Assembly: GCA_019693395.1 (NCBI GenBank)
Contig: JAAMXP010000868.1
Location: forward strand, 26,413 to 90,412
Direction: 5' to 3'
Source: Ettlia oleoabundans
Lineage: Eukaryota > Chlorophyta > Chlorophyceae > Chlamydomonadales
Length of the DNA: 64,000 bases
Positions 22,401 through 36,800 of this stretch are shown here, in pieces; positions within the stretch are counted from its first letter, which is position 1; each line of letters begins with the position of its first letter. The notes below the pieces were generated by a model that saw only the letters and a program-made list of their open reading frames with translations, made no database searches and was not told the origin of the DNA. Made by a program: the position numbers and the translations under genes.

Positions 22401-24496
22401 CAGTTGATAGGTTGACAGTACGGGGTAGCAGGTGATGAGCGCACGGCCATGATGGCTTTGCTATTGCAGTGCATTGTTGCCTGCACCACCGACATATCCG
22501 CTGCTTGTCCGGGCAGAACATAGAGGCTTACCCGCCAGTAATCGCCCCATGGTTAGCTTGTCGTGCAGCTCACTGGCGGGTTTGTTGCTCCAGCCGTGCA
22601 ACACCCCACCATCAGCATCAGTCTTGTAGTGGGCATCAACATCTGCAAAGCGGGGGTGGTGGTAGTGGAGTGGCGACTGTGCGTGGGAGCCTGCAAGCTG
22701 GGGCACAGGCTGGATAACCCCACAAAACCATGTTGCCATCTGTCAACGTGCTACATGAGATGCTCGTTACAGATCTCACCCAGTTGAACTTTGTGTAGTG
22801 ACCACACCAGTGCATCCACCCAGCCGCTCACCCATGTGCTGCCAGCCGTCATCAATGACCAGGAGGCGGGCAGGGGTGCCTCCCTGCGCTAGATGCATGA
22901 GCCCGTCCTGCAGCGCCTTGGGGCACACAGCTGCAGGCGGAGCAGGGGAGTAGGCATGCAGGTAAGCCTGGGGGGCGCACGCGTGGGGCCAACTTTTGCA
23001 CATGTGAGTGACAACAGCACTGTGCAGACCAGAACAGAGAGGGTTCCAGGAGGATGCAGCGCTGTACGTGTAGCACACACTTCACCAAGGAGGTGGCACA
23101 GCTGGTCTGGCAGCAAAGCACCCTGCCCCAGGCTTGCCTGTGTAGCATGCATCCCAGCTGCACCAGCCAAAGCAGTCGAGTGAGGCGGGCTCCTCCTTCT
23201 CCCAGCGGGGCCGCCCACTGCCTGCACGGCAAAAACGACGTCAACGGCTTGCTTGCAGGACATGGCATGATGCTGTGTCAGTGACGGAGAGCTCAACACT
23301 GTTGCTGCCCTCCACCTCACATGTGCCTTGCACAAGAGCTTCAGAGTGCAGCAGTGGAGCCCACCTGAGAGGCGAGCTGCTGCCGCGACGCCTCGGTCCA
23401 GCAATTCAAAGGGATCGGTGCCCGCAGCGGCATACAACACACCTGCAGGAAGGAAGGAAAGGGCCAGCAGGATTGGTGGAGGACCTTGGAAACAAGGGTT
23501 CCAAGGTTCCCACCTGCCATCAACCTACCATCCAACAGCACAGCTAGCAGCAGCCTGCTTCCACTCTTGATACCAGCCAGCTACAAGCCTGCCAAACGAA
23601 ACATGTTCAGAGGGGACTCCTGGCTTGCCTTTGAACTGGTTGTCACGCACTGATTCATCGCCACTCTCAATGCGCAGCAGGACGCTGTCTGCTGGGTCAA
23701 CGTGGCGGCGTGGCGGGCGCAGGGAGGTGCGGAATTTATCGCGGTCGATTAGTGGAGCCAAAAGCGCATAGCCCGCGCCTTCCTGCAGATGCACATGTGC
23801 CGATATGGAAGTTTGGCATTAGTCAAAGCAACTGCACGATTGTCAAAGCAACTGCACTCAACTTGGATGTTGCTGGACTGCGTGATATCAGCCAATGTTC
23901 TAGAATTGTTCAGTGCAAGGGTCTTGGTGAAGGGACCTTCGTGCCGGCAGGGCCGCCTTACCTTCAGCTCCATCAGCAGCAGCTGGGTCTCCACCGGCAC
24001 CTGCTCTGCCTTGGATCCCCATTGAGGGATCATCCAGTACAGCTTGGCACGGCTGAGTGCCGCAAAGCGGCGGCAGCGCAGCTGCAGGCGGCGGGAGGGC
24101 ACGTCAGGAAGCGGTTGGTTGCGGTTGGTGCGTCAGCAGGTCCAGTAAGGATGTGTGTTGGTGGGCTTCTGTGACAGCAGCTACACAACATTCACCATGG
24201 GCAACCGCCATATCCATGCCCTTTCGTTTGCTTACCTTGCCAATGGCGACCTCCAGGAAGCTGGCGGGCGCGGTGCTGCTGCACTGCAGGCCGAGCACAC
24301 AGCCGGCGCTGGCTTCGTCGCTATGCACCACTGCCTCCGGGTGCAGCGCTTCCACGAGCACCCCGCCGTTGCTAACGGCCATACTCCTGTCCTGCTGCAG
24401 GCTAACGGACAGCCTGGCGACCGCATTGTCTACGATGCCATGGGGCACCCCCGGCTGCGAGCCTACGGGTGCTCCACTTGGTCCGTCAGCCTTCAT
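16481..24496 (-). CDS. Raffinose synthase / alkaline alpha-galactosidase-like protein (GH36, SIP type)
   Basis: GH36 enzyme of the raffinose synthase / seed-imbibition family: galactosyl transfer from galactinol, or alkaline alpha-galactosidase hydrolysis, probably cytosolic. Twenty-four exons join in phase (about 934 residues; in-frame ATG also at 24544): 24496..24236, 24081..23962, 23782..23629, 23442..23365, 23221..23138, 22930..22832, 22642..22532, 22273..22188, 22013..21919, 21811..21690, 21524..21361, 21189..21076, 20884..20801, 20610..20529, 20400..20366, 20218..20188, 19995..19878, 19692..19558, 19397..19342, 19159..18996, 18867..18817, 17281..17141, 17022..16833, 16710..16481. Seen: [67 protein letters not shown] (nucleophile Asp), [50 protein letters not shown]. 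Three introns have GC donors (after exons 3, 5, 21). Synthase versus galactosidase is undecided. Confidence 0.88.
17282..18816 (-). repeat. 1.5-kb intron of the GH36 gene with dispersed CACCTCAGA repeats
   Basis: Intron 21 of the raffinose-synthase-like gene is about 1,535 bases, several times longer than its neighbours, and visibly A/T-richer. On the plus strand ACCTCAGA recurs near 17402, 17672, 17718, 18243 and 18487. In three copies it is followed 20-25 bases later by TGTCAATGCGCA or TGTCACTGCGCA. GCAATGCAT words also repeat near 17797 and 17827. No reading frame of note is present. It may be an old inserted element or internal duplications. Confidence 0.6.
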
Positions 24497-24842
24497 CTGC
24501 TGGCCCCACTGCTTTGGTTCAAGTGATTGCTGGTTTGGAACCAACGCCGACCCTGGGTTGAAGCAATAGCAACAAGTCGCTATAACAACCCTACAAGGAG
24601 GGCACTGTTGTTCTAGAAGCTTCGACCACGAGGCTACCTAGACAAACAGACGCGCCCGTTCTGTCAGTCCCAAGAGCGTCACAAAACTGGCAGCGCGCAA
24701 TTCCAAACGCAGTGAGTGGGCACCTTCCATTTGACTGCCGACGCTGCTATACGTCAGTGCAGTACCGGTGACAGCAAGAGGCAAGATATACCTTTCTGGT
24801 CAGCTTAACATAAGGCTGGTGTTCTGGGCCAAAAAACCGCCG

Positions 24843-27800
24843 TCAGCGTGCCAGGTCGGCGATAGCGGTGCCGGCCCCACCAGGTATGTCGCAGTCAGGA
24901 GGCAGTGCGCCCACCAGCATCACCTCATGATCCAGCTGTGCCACGCACATGTAGCTGGACTGGCCTGCTGCCGGCCTTGCTGGTGCCTCCAGGCCCCCAG
25001 GCAGTGTGACGCTGCACTTGCGCAACACGGTGGTGAGCGGCACTCGGTCGTCTACGTGGTCGGAGCGGAAGAGGTGGTGCGGGCCGCCCAGGGCAGGGAT
25101 GGGCGTTTCCTGCAAGAAGCCATTTTGATGGCAAGAGACAGGTGCAGGCAGCCATGTTCAGACATAAGCAGAACATCTAATTTCCCGGTTCAAGGCACCT
25201 TGGTAGCAAGCTGAGTGCCGAGGCTTCATTGGCATGGCAGTAGCACGCAAACCCAGGTGGCTGTCACAGCTACGCCTGCACTTAACCATGGGCTACTGAG
25301 TATTGCGGCTCTGCGGCAGCCACAGGTCCCGCACCTGAGGCCGATAGAAGCGCCTGAACCGCGCAAACATCTGGCCCGGCTTCTCCCCCCACAGCGCCAT
25401 CACCTGCAGGGGACACAGCGGCAACTTCACACGCGCTGATGCAGTCGACTGGATAAATAAATGCATGGAGCAAACCATTCTGATGCGAAATCCGGTAATG
25501 CAAGCTGGGGTACAAGTGAAAGTCTCATAAATAGCAGCCCCCTGCTTGGCTGGGCAGCGAGTGAACCGACATTGCTTGAGCGCACGCATGCGCGAGTGCC
25601 GCCACCCCGCCCACAGCCGCCGTCACCTGCACCACTCGTGGCTCCTGCTCCCCCGACAGCAACGCTTCAGCAAAGCCCCCCAATTCTATCTGATCCCCAT
25701 CCTGCAGGTGGGGGCGGGGGACATGGTAGGGGCAATCAGGGCAGACGAGTTGAGTACGGATAGTAGTGGCTCACACAGGCTTTACTACAGCAAGCCTGGT
25801 AGAGTCCAGGCAACACACCGCCTCAATACAGTCCACACACGATGGCTGATTCATTGCAAACTTGGAAGCAGAATACTGCTACCACTGCATTAGGGCTGCC
25901 TGCGCTTGCCTTGATGAAGGCAGGGTAGTACTGGCGATGGGTGGTAGGCCGCATGGGTGGTGGTGGGTCTTGTGGCTTGCCCACCCATCGCAGCCCAGCC
26001 CGCACTACAGGCGATACCTGTTGCTGCCAGCTGTCTTGTGCTGCATTCTTCCCTCCGCTGTCCTGCTGCTGCTGCTGCTGCTGCTGCTGTGGTGGCTGCT
26101 GCTCCACCACCGCTCTAGTGCGCTTCTTGCCACGTGGCGAAGTCCCAATCACTACCGTGGCGGCTGCAGCAGGGGCAGCACCTGCCGCATGCTGCCCGCG
26201 GCCCCCACCATTCGCCTGCAGGTGGGTGGCAAGGACCCCGGCAGTCGCAGGCTTGGGCCCAGTGCTGGTCGTTGCCACGCTGTCACTGTGGGGGTCCCGC
26301 GGTGCAGGCTGCAGCTTGGGCTGCACGGGGGTGGTGGCAGCGCCGCCAAATCCATTGGGCAGCTTGCCGTTCAACATGGCCTGCAGTACAGCGGTACCAG
26401 TATACACTGGGGAGCCGTGCCGCACCATGGCAAGGCTGCTGGACCTGCGCCAACCCTGCCGTCAAGGGTCAAGCGTTGATCCACCTGTGGGAAAAAAGTA
26501 GCAGCGTGCTGTCCAGCCCACAAAGCCGATTGCTCCAGGCGCCAGCTACTGGCCCAACATCCCACCAACCTACTCACCACCCACCTCAATCGCCCACTCC
26601 CGCTTGTGCACCGGCAGGCGCAGGCGGCGGGCCAGCCGCAGCATGTCGTCCGCCGCTCGCTTGCCACCGGGCCCTGCCGCCTCCTCCATCCAGTCCTCCT
26701 CATCCAGCAGCACCAGGTCGCAGCAGGGTTGGCACACACCGACACCCTCATCCACCTCCTCCTCCAGTCGTGGGTGCAACGTGGCGCCTGTGAGGTGGAG
26801 AAGGGAGGCCAGCAACGGAGCTTCACATGCCAGCATTGAGGGGGGGGGGATCCGCAGGCGCACTAACCTAGTAAACGAAGGGCAGGGCAGCAACAACGCT
26901 GTACCGCCCTCTCCAACAATATCAGCCCAGCACCACGCCCTGCTGATTGAGCGTGAAACAACAGAGACAATAGACACAGGCATGGAGGCCCCACAATGGG
27001 GCTGCCAGCGCCGCACATGCCGGCGGCACCACACGCCAACAGCCCGCACGCACCCGCATGCCGCAGCAGCAGGGTCATAGATTTGGCCATGCTGTCTAGG
27101 TGGCGTGGGAAGAAAGCGCAGATACGCAGCCCGGCAAACACGCCTGGAGACGCGGTGCTCCCAGGCTGCAGCGCGGCTGGTTTGTGGAACAGGATCGCAT
27201 CCTTCATGGGCAGCTGCAAGCGCCAGATGGAAGTGGAGAAAGCACAGTCACCTGGTGGCGTTCGGTGGGCAGAAAGCGGGCTAGATAGAAGCAGGGTGCA
27301 CACCACTCAAATGGGTGTGCCAAGCAAGCAAGCAAGCGACGGAAGCAGCAACCGAGCAAGCAAGCACTGAAGCCAGCCAGCCAGCCAAGCACTGCCAATA
27401 ACGTGCCTGCTTCCTGACCTTGGCGCATGTCAGCACCCACTCAGGCTTGACCACAGGCAGGTGCTGGATGGCGGCATAGATGTACTTGGGGGTGCGGGTG
27501 CGCCGGTCGCTGACCACAGCGGTCACAGCAGGGTGCAGCGACAGCTGGCGTGCACCCGCAGACTGGCGCCGACCTGTCGATGGCGCCTGCAGACAATGTG
27601 AGGCGTGGAGGACTGCGTGATAAACTCGCGGCGTCTCTTCAAATAAGCGAGCACCATGGCGATGGCCAAAAGTGTGACTACGTCCAGGGCAGGGGCAGCT
27701 GGATGGCTGGACGCAGCTCCCTTACAACCGCATTCTTATGCAATGATGTGGCCAGGCACACCAATGCGTCAATCAAATCAGCTGCACTGCACTCTGCTTC

Positions 27801-30800
27801 AGGCCCGTGCCAGCTTGCCTGTGTCACCGGGTGGGGCACGGCGTCAAGCACTGTGGCTCCGCCCTCACGCAGGGCCGCCAGCAACCGCGCCTTGTCTGTG
27901 GGGGTATCGTTAAAGCCCGTCACCAAGAATACGCAGCCCTCAAAGCAGCGACCTGCGTGATGATGGCAGGACAGGGTGTGGCTGATGGTGGTGGTGTTGA
28001 AGGGTCGGCGGTTGTCTGTGTGGCGGTGGAGCCGCCGCGTAAGCAGGGTCCGGCTGTCGAGAGGCTGGTATGCCGGCAGGTGCGAGACAGGGACAGCTGT
28101 TGGCCATAAACAAGTAAGCTTCAGGGCTGAAACAGGAGGAGGCGGGTAAGACAGCCGCGCACCTGACCCGGCCCGGATGCCAGACTTGCGCCGTGCACCA
28201 GCTGAGGGGCTGGGCTGCCCGCTGCTGACCAGGCTCTGTGTTGGCGCCCCCGCACCATCCTCCTCATCCTCTCCGTCCTGCCCCTGCTCCTCTGCCTTCT
28301 GATGCTGCTCTTGTGCCTTGCGCTGCTGGTGGTGGGACTGAGGTGCCACCGGTGCTGCCACTGCTGGCGGGCTTTTGGTGCCACGGGCTGCAGCTGCTGA
28401 GGGTGGCTGCTGCTGCCTCTGCTCGCGGGTGGCAGCCCTACCGGCAATGGGAGTCAGCACCTCCACTGCAGCCACCGCGGCATCTGCCCGGCACTTGCCG
28501 CACCCAGACCGGCTGTAGCGGCACTTGCTGCACCCTGGCCAGCGGGGGTGGGTGCGCACATACTGCAGGACGGAGCAAGCACATGTGGCAGCAGGAGCGG
28601 CAGGTCAGCTCCCACTGCTGATAAGGTGGCAAGCTGGTACGCACATGCAGGGAGAGGGCAGGACGCCCTAGTCTGGCAAGGCAGCTACACATCCACCTTC
28701 AAGAAGTGCACTGTCAGCAGGCAACACTCGCTGTCAGATGTCGGTGGGCACAAGGGCTGTGCAGCAGGCTGTGTACAGCAGGCAGTCCCACCTCAGCCAG
28801 GGTCTGGTCCTCGCTGTCTGGGAGGGGCGCCACTGCGGGCGGCGTGATGTCCCCTGCAGCTGCTGCCGCCGCAGGCCCGGGGGTGGTGCGCTGCCGCTTG
28901 GCCTCTCGCTGCTGCCTGGTGACACGGGCCCCTGCTGCCTTGCAGGGTGCAGGCGCAGGAGATGCCGCAGCAACACGCTTTCGGCCTCCCGGCCGTCCGC
29001 TGCCGCCCGCATGCCCCTCTCCGTGCTGCTGCTGCTGCTGATTGCTGGCGCCTGCTGCCGGGGCCTGCATGACAGCTGGCTTGGCCGGGCTGCCTGCAAA
29101 CCGGGCGGGTTTCTTCAGGCAGCGTGCTGGCCGGGCGCTGGTCTCAACAGCCAACACTGCTGCCTCACTTGCATCACAGCCAGCTGCATCGGGTGCAGTC
29201 TGCACCACAGGATGTGGCAGCAACGTGACCAGCAGACCTGGCTCAGCTGCACAACCGCCAGCCGCGCCATCTTCCACGGCTGCTGCTGCTCTACCTCCCT
29301 GCCCTGCCTTTCTTTCCTCCTCCTCCTCTTCTTCCCCCTCCCCACGCCGCCGGCGCCTTTTCCTGCCATTATGCCCCACCCGGCCTGGTGCATGCTCCTC
29401 TTCTGCCGCCATCCGCGCCTGCACTTCCGCAACCTTGATCACTGTCGCCGCTGGAGCAACCACAGCAGTGTTGGCTGCTGCCTCTTTAGATGGTCCCACC
29501 TTGGCAAGGCGTGTAGGATTGAGCGGTTTCTGGCCTTGCCCTGTCCCAGGCTGCCCTATACAGCCACCACTCAACCGCCGGCGTTTGCTGGGGCTGCTCC
29601 CCGCATCACCGCCGCCACCTGCACCCTCCACCCGTGGGCCTGACACCGGCAACTGGCCGACATCTGCGGCTGGATTGCCGCCGCTGCTGCCGTTGGGGAA
29701 CCTACGATGCACCAACATACACGAAACCATGCAGGGCACGTTTGCACAGCCCAGCACACATCAAGCATAACCACAAGACGATGCTGTTTGCGCTGGCAGG
29801 GCACCAGGCAAAACTTTCACACTTGCAACTCAGCAACAGCGCTGTATATTATGACTGTAACTTACTGGCTTATTTTTATTGTAACTACTAGCAGCCTTTC
29901 CCTTCCTTTATCTTAAGCTAGCAACGCACCTGTAGGGATCAGAGGCATTACCCCTACTGCTGGCAGCTGCTGCCTGCTGCGCCAGCGCGGCCGCCGGATG
30001 CTGCGGCTGGCGCTGTTGAAGGGCCGCTGCAGCCATCTGCGCCGCAGCTCCCTCAGCCTCTGCCGCGCCTTGCTGGTTGTGGGCAACTCCTGCTGCTGCT
30101 GCAGATGCAACTGTTGGCACAATTACTGGCCCGACTGGCTTGCAGAGTTGCAGCTGTGCTGCTTTACCCATGGTAGGCTCTGCTGCCTGCGCTGGCTTGG
30201 CTGCCTGCACGCGCCTGGCAGGGGGCGGCGGCATGGCTGCTGCATCTGTTGCGGCTGTAGCAGCGCGCGCCACAGCAGCGGTCGCCGCTCGTGCACCGGC
30301 TGCCGCTGCATCCGCCATTTGAGAATCCACAAAGCAGGGTGCGTCATCAATCAGCCCGCTGTTCTTCTTGGGCGCAGCATCTGTAGCCGCCACTGCCGCT
30401 ATCCTGCTGTGAAGAGATCCCTTGGGCATGTGGGGCCCCCTGCCGCTGGCGCGCCCACCCCCAGACCCTGTTGCCACCGCTGCCGTTGCGGCAGGCGCAG
30501 CAGCCGTCGTCTCAGCGTCGCTTGCAGGCCTGCCGGCAGCGGCTGGCAGTGCGGCCTCGCCGCCCTTCTTCGCTGGACTGCGGGGTGCAGCGGCGGCACG
30601 CGGCGGCGACATGCGTAGGGCAGCCAGTGATGAGCGCACGGGCTGCCGCCGTGGAGACTTGGTGCCGACCGCGGCCGTTATTCTGCGAGGCGAAGCCGCA
30701 GGCGACCTGCTGCTGCTGCGCTGCCGCCGTTGCTGGCCGGGGCTACCAGGGCCGACTCCTCCTGCTGCTGCGTCTCGCGCTGCTGCAGCTGGCTGTGGCA

Positions 30801-33800
30801 CCAACAGCCGGCGCTCGTTGTGGGACAGGCCGAGGTCCGGGCGTGCGCCTGCGGGCGCCATCACTGCGGCCAGGTGAGAGCTGCGCCGCTTCTTGGCCTG
30901 CTCTCGACGGCTCACCCTGCGCGGCAGCCAGGCAGGCGGGCAGGGACAGCACCAGGCAGGGCACACAGAGGAGAGGTAGAAGAACAACAGGAAGATCTGA
31001 CAGAGCTTGTAGGTCGCACCCCAAACCCCTGAGCCTGTACTAGGTTCCCTGGGAGGCTGCTATAAGCACCTTGCAGGTTGGCAGCTAAGCAGGCTCTGCC
31101 TCAGCCTGTGGCATGCAGGACCAAGCTGAAAAAAAGGCAGAGGCCATGAAAGCAATCAGTACTTTGCAGCTCAGGCAGGCTGGCCAGCCATTCCTACCAG
31201 CCATACCTACTGTTGCACCAACCCTACTTGGCTTGTAGGTGTGGACTCACACCAAAGCAAGGCCCAACCCTACCTTTTGCCCAGCAGAGCAACCTCTGGA
31301 GACTCCTCGGCGGGGGGCGCGGCAACAGAGCGCTGCCTGCGTTGTGCAGCTGCCGCGGCTGCTGCCATCCCATCTCGCTCCTCTTCCTCCTCGCTGTCAG
31401 ACACACCCAGGCGCTGCCGCCATCGCCGCCGGCCCCTAGGGCTGACAGGCGGGGCACCATCGAGACCAGCAGCACCCCCAGTCACCTCCGCCGCTGCTGC
31501 CCCTGCTGCCACCACAGCGGTGGCCAGATCCAGAGGCGCGGGCTGAGCTTGCGCTGCCACCACACCCGGCTCTGGCCCATTCCCCTCGTCCCCTGCCGCA
31601 GCCCCTTCCAGCCCTACAGGCTCCGCCAGGGGTGGCAGCTGCTCCTGTGTGGCTGCAAGATGGGAGGAAAGCAGGCCCACCATCTGCATCGCATTCTGCA
31701 CTGCCTGGCTGCCAAGTGGTGCATCCTGCTCATCAGCGGCGCCATCGCCAGCGGCTGCCGCATCCCTGGCTGCCACCTGTGCACCAGGCTCGCCAACCAC
31801 AGGCGCCTGGCCCGCGGCGCTGCCCTGCCCTGTCACTGCACCAGCAGGAACGGGAGCCGCTGCTGCTGGCTCACGATGCTCCAGCTGCTTGCTGCGCTGT
31901 CGCGGCGGCATGGCAATTGCAACACCACCACTGCTGCCAGCACCGCCGCCTGCACGCTCCTGGCTGCTACCCAGCTGCACCTCAACCGTGGCTGGCAGGA
32001 TGGCAAAGCCGGGTGCTGGCTGCTCCTCTGCCTGCCTCTCAGCCAGCTGAACTGCCTCCTCCCCCTCCTCTGTGTCAGGAACCTCAATACAACTGTCAGC
32101 AGCTGCAGCAGCTGCCTGTGCTTCCTCAGCAGCTGCCGCTGATGGCTGCTGCTGCTGCGCTTCATCACTCACACCCAGATGCTGCCCTTCTTCTCGATGC
32201 CCATGGCCAGGCTGCTGTGCTGGAACCCCTGCCAGAGCGGGAGCGCTGCCAAGCTCAGGAGAGACAGGATCAGGGTTACCTTCAGGCGGCGTCTCAGGCA
32301 CACCCCCCGCATCTTTAACTTCATGCCTGCCACCACTACTGCTGGCCCTGGCCCCCTGAGCTGCTGCACCTGATGCTACCTCTTGCTGCTGCGGCTGGTC
32401 CTGCGCCAGCACAGCCGGAGGAGAAGCAGGAGGGTGCATCCCGCTGGGTGTGTCCTCCATGACCTCCAAACCAGCGGGGGCAGGACAAGTCGGGCCAGCA
32501 GGGGAAGGAGCTTGCACCTGCGCCTGCGCCGCCTGCGCCTGCTGCACTTCCTGCCGCTGCTTTTCCTGATCGGACAGCCCCTGCTGCCGCAGCTGCTGCT
32601 CCCTGCGCCCTACCCAGCCCCCCCTCAGCCAGTTGCCGCGGAACTGTAAGTCCTTGCCAGCCGGTGATTGGATGTCATCCGCACCAGGTGCCACTCCCGC
32701 TTGTTGCTGCGGCTGCTGACTGCCCTGGCTGGCCAGAAGCAGGTCAAAGGCCTCGTGCTGCTGAGGAGCAACACCACCCGCAGCAGTCGTCGTGACTGGC
32801 GCCGGCGGTTGTGGCGGTGCTTGCGGGGGTGCCACCTCTGCTGTGCCTGCTGTACTGCGCTGCGGTGGCACTTGCAGCGACAGCTCCACATCCAGCTGAG
32901 AGGCTCCATCCGCTGCTGCTGCTGGTGCGGCTGGGGCGCCTTCTACCGCTGCCGCCGCTACGACTGAGGCTGGCACGTGAGGCACGTCACACATGCCACC
33001 ACGAGCAGGTGACTGCTGTGCCTGTGGAGCACCAGGAAGCGCCACCATGGCCGCTGCAGCTGCCATTGTGCCGGTGCCGCCCTGAGTGATGCTGACTTCA
33101 AGCTGGGAGGGGCCATCGGCGGCAGCACCCACCAGCATCGCTGCAACAGCAGCCACTGGCGCAGTCGCTGCCATGGCTGCCCCCACCGGCTGAGTGGCAT
33201 CCAGTTCCAGAGCCGCGGGGCCCTGCACCTGCGCGCCAGCAAGCTGTGTTGCAACTGCTCCGCAGTGTGCTGCTTCTGTCGCCTGTAAACCTGCATGCTC
33301 GGATGTGTTCACATTCAGGGCTGCGCCACTCAGCACACCCACGTCTCCTGGCGTCACGGTCAGTGTCATTGGCCGCTGCTGCCGCTGCCGCGCAGTGCTG
33401 CGCGGCACCGGAGTCTCCCCTGCTGCCCCTACTTCCTCCCCATCCTGCCCGGGGCGACCGCTGCCGCGGCGGGAGGAACGTTGGCGGTGGCTGCGTTGCG
33501 CACGCTGTGCCTTGGTGCGCCGCCTGGGCGCGAGCGCCTGTAGCGCCCCGCTTTCTTCCAGTTGCTGCAGCCGCTCTCTCACCTCGCTGGCATTGCACAG
33601 GTAGCGGCTCAGCCTCGACTCCTCGTCGGCCCCAAGCTTCGGCAATAAACCCTCGTCGGCTGCAAGAGCAGAAACCGTCTGAAGCCCAGCTGCTGCGCCA
33701 CCGCCTGCCTGCCTGCCGCCCTGCAGAGCTGCGCCTTCAAGGGTGAGGGAAGCATCCAGGCTCTGGCAGCGGAAGCTGCGCCAGATGGCTCGTTGCAGGT

Positions 33801-36800
33801 TGGATTTGGTCTGCAGGACGCACACAGGGTGGGTAACCATGGGTGGGATGAAGGGAGCAGGGCCTGAGCAAGGCAAAGGCTCAGCAGGGGGCTGACAAAT
33901 AGTTGCAGTGGCACTGATGCTAATGCTCTCCTCATCGCACCACAGCAGGGTGAATGCAGCCGGCTGCTGTCAAAATCATAGTGTGCCTGTTGGGTCCTGT
34001 TCTGAATGTAAGCCCTGCAGCATTCCTGGCGGTCTTGGCAGGCCGCCCCCCAAATCTGCCGGCCCTTGTTTAGACGCACACCTGCAGGGAGACGCTGCCT
34101 GCTGCGCCTGTCGGCAGCACCGCTTCCAACGTGCCTGCAAAGGCCATGTCAGCGGAGCAGCATCCCCCCACAATCAGTGATCAAGTTGAGGCACTTCTTC
34201 TTGGCTAACAATAGCCAGCCAAAGAGGCAGAATGCACGGCAGGCTTTCACAGCCGTGGTGCCGTGACATGGCGCTCGAAACTTGCTGCAATTTGACCATC
34301 AACACTCAACACCGACACCCGCTAGGCAGCCCCACGCACATGAGATGGTGTCTCCTACTGCAAACACGCGCACCGCCGCCGCTGCGTCTCCCTCGCTGAA
34401 CTGCCGGTGCTGCTGGTCAATCTCCAGCTGCGAGCAAGTGGGCGTAGCATGGGCCAGCACATTATGAACTGGCAGGAATGGCAAGGAAGCACGCGCAGGT
34501 ACCAAAGCCTCCACAATCACCGCAACACAAGGCCACAGGCAGTCCATGCGCAGGGCTCTCAAGGCTGTGCCTACTGCCAGGCAGGGACTCAATTGGCTGC
34601 CATCCATCCACCCATGACACACCTAACTGGCGACCCACCCACCCGCCATCTCCCACCTGTGTCTCCGCCTCCAGGCCGTGCAGGCTCTGGAACTGGCTCA
34701 CACCCGCCTCCACCCCAGCCTCAGCCTCGGCCAGGCTCAGCCCCACAACTGCAGCAGTACAAGGCCGGCATGCCCACAAGCGGCGGGCTGACGGTTAAGA
34801 GGGCACCACAGCAAAGTGGCGCAATACACCTGCCCAGCAAGGCTGCAAACTTGATTTCACAAACGAGCAACAATCACGATTGCATTGGCAGAGGAGCAGG
34901 TACACCTCAACCATCCACCCACCCACCCACCTGAAGGCGACTGGGCCAGCAGCACTGCCTGCTCCTGCTGCCGCGCCGCTGCCAGCTCCTCGGCGGTGCA
35001 CAGGGGACTGGGGGGCACACCCTCACCCTCGCTGCACTCGCTGCCGCTACTGTACTCATCGAGAAAGCTGCGGCCATCGCTGGCGCTGACGCTGCTTCCA
35101 GTGCCTGCACCAGCAGCACCAGCTGCCACAGCCATCGCAGGAACAAGGGGTGCCACCGCCATCTCTGCCTGCTTTGTAGCAAGGGGCGGCTTGCCATCCA
35201 GCGCCAATTGCTGTGTGGAAGGCGACCGCGGAGAGTTAACCTGCAGTGCCTCTGACTCTGCCATCCCCCGGTCAGCGTCATGCACTGCCACCTCAGCAGC
35301 AGGTTCTGTACATGCAGCCAAGGGGCCATGTCCCGCCGCCTCCTCGGTGGGCGGCAGCTCAGCGGTCAGGGGCAGCTGCTTCGCACTGCCAGCAGCTGTC
35401 ACCACAAACTCCTGCTCTGCCCTGAAGCCGACCGCAGCCGCCTGCTGCCCTGCTATGAATGCATCCGCCTTGCAATGCTCTGCTGCAGCAGGAGCTGCTG
35501 CTGCTCCTCCTTCAACTGCTCCATTCAACTCAGCCAGCTGCGCTGTTGCGGTAGCTGGACACGCTGCAAGCAACCCTGCCACTGGTGGGGCCTCTGCTTG
35601 GCCGTGCTCCCTTGCTTCCTGCACCGCAGCACCAGGTGCTCCACATCCTTCTGGAGCTGCCGCTGCGACAGCAGCATCACACACAGAGCCGCCAGCAGCC
35701 TCGCAAGCTGCCAATGCGGCAGCCATCGCCGCTGCTCCCAGTGCCGCTGCCAACGCTGCTAGATCCTCTTGCCGTGTCAGGGCAGCAGCACATCCAGTGA
35801 CGCCATCAGCGGCGCCCTCACCCTCATGCTCGCCTGACACACACACTGCCTGCGTGGCTGGCAGCGCCAACTGCATCGCTGCACCTGTCACTGGCAGAGT
35901 GGGCTGAAGAAAGGCGGCCGTTGCCGGCAGCGAGGGCTGCACCGCGGCTGCCAACAGCAGGGCTGAGGGAAGCAGCACCAGCTGAGTTGCTGGGAAGTCG
36001 TTAGAGGTGGTTTGTGCTGCACAAAGTGCACCACCTTGCTGCGGTGGGGCCTGCTGTTCGCTGCCTAGCTGCTGCTCCTCCTGCGCGGACCTGACACAGT
36101 CCCCTGGGGTAAGCGCGCCTTCCTGCAATACCCACTGCAATGCGGCAACAGCCTGCCCACCAGCGGTGCCTGGCTCATCAATGTGCGCCACCTCCGGCTT
36201 GTGGGCTGCTGGGGCACTGCTTATTCTGCCATTGACATTATGCATGTCATCAACTGCCCCCAACTGCCGCTGCTGCTGCTCGCCTGCCGACACACGGCTC
36301 GCTTGCGGATGCAACGGGTCAGTGCGGCCAGTACTCATCCGCCGGCTCGACTTAGGCTGGCTGGGGGACACGAGGGTGCTTCGACCGGGCTGCTGCGAGT
36401 CGCTGCCTGGCCCATTGTGCTGCCAACCGCTGCCGCAAACGTCGTGCCGCAGATTGCTGCAAAACAGGAATGAAACTCCACATGTGCACAACAGTGAGTT
36501 TCCAGAAACACTGGTAAGTTACCTGCACTCTCTGCTGTCGTCATGTCGACTTCCGCACATTTACGCTACCACACTGTAGCTTGACCTGAAGGGCTGCGCA
36601 GCTGCTTGCCTTGCATTTCCGGGCTCACCTCCTGACAGCGCTGATTGGCGCACCCTCCAGTGTTTGCCGTAAGCTGTCCTCCGAGTACTGCCCACGCCCC
36701 TGCTTCGCCAGCTTTTGTGCCAGAGCTGCCGCCTGGGACTCAGAGACATGCAGGTCCCCGAAGGAGGACAGGCCGCCTGCAACGCCAGCCGGGCTTGCCA

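Noticed and set aside
31632..32318. Several long plus-strand frames over the 2.5-kb low-complexity exon
   Set aside because: Trinucleotide-rich coding sequence stays open in several frames; only the minus-strand frame joins in phase with neighbouring exons.
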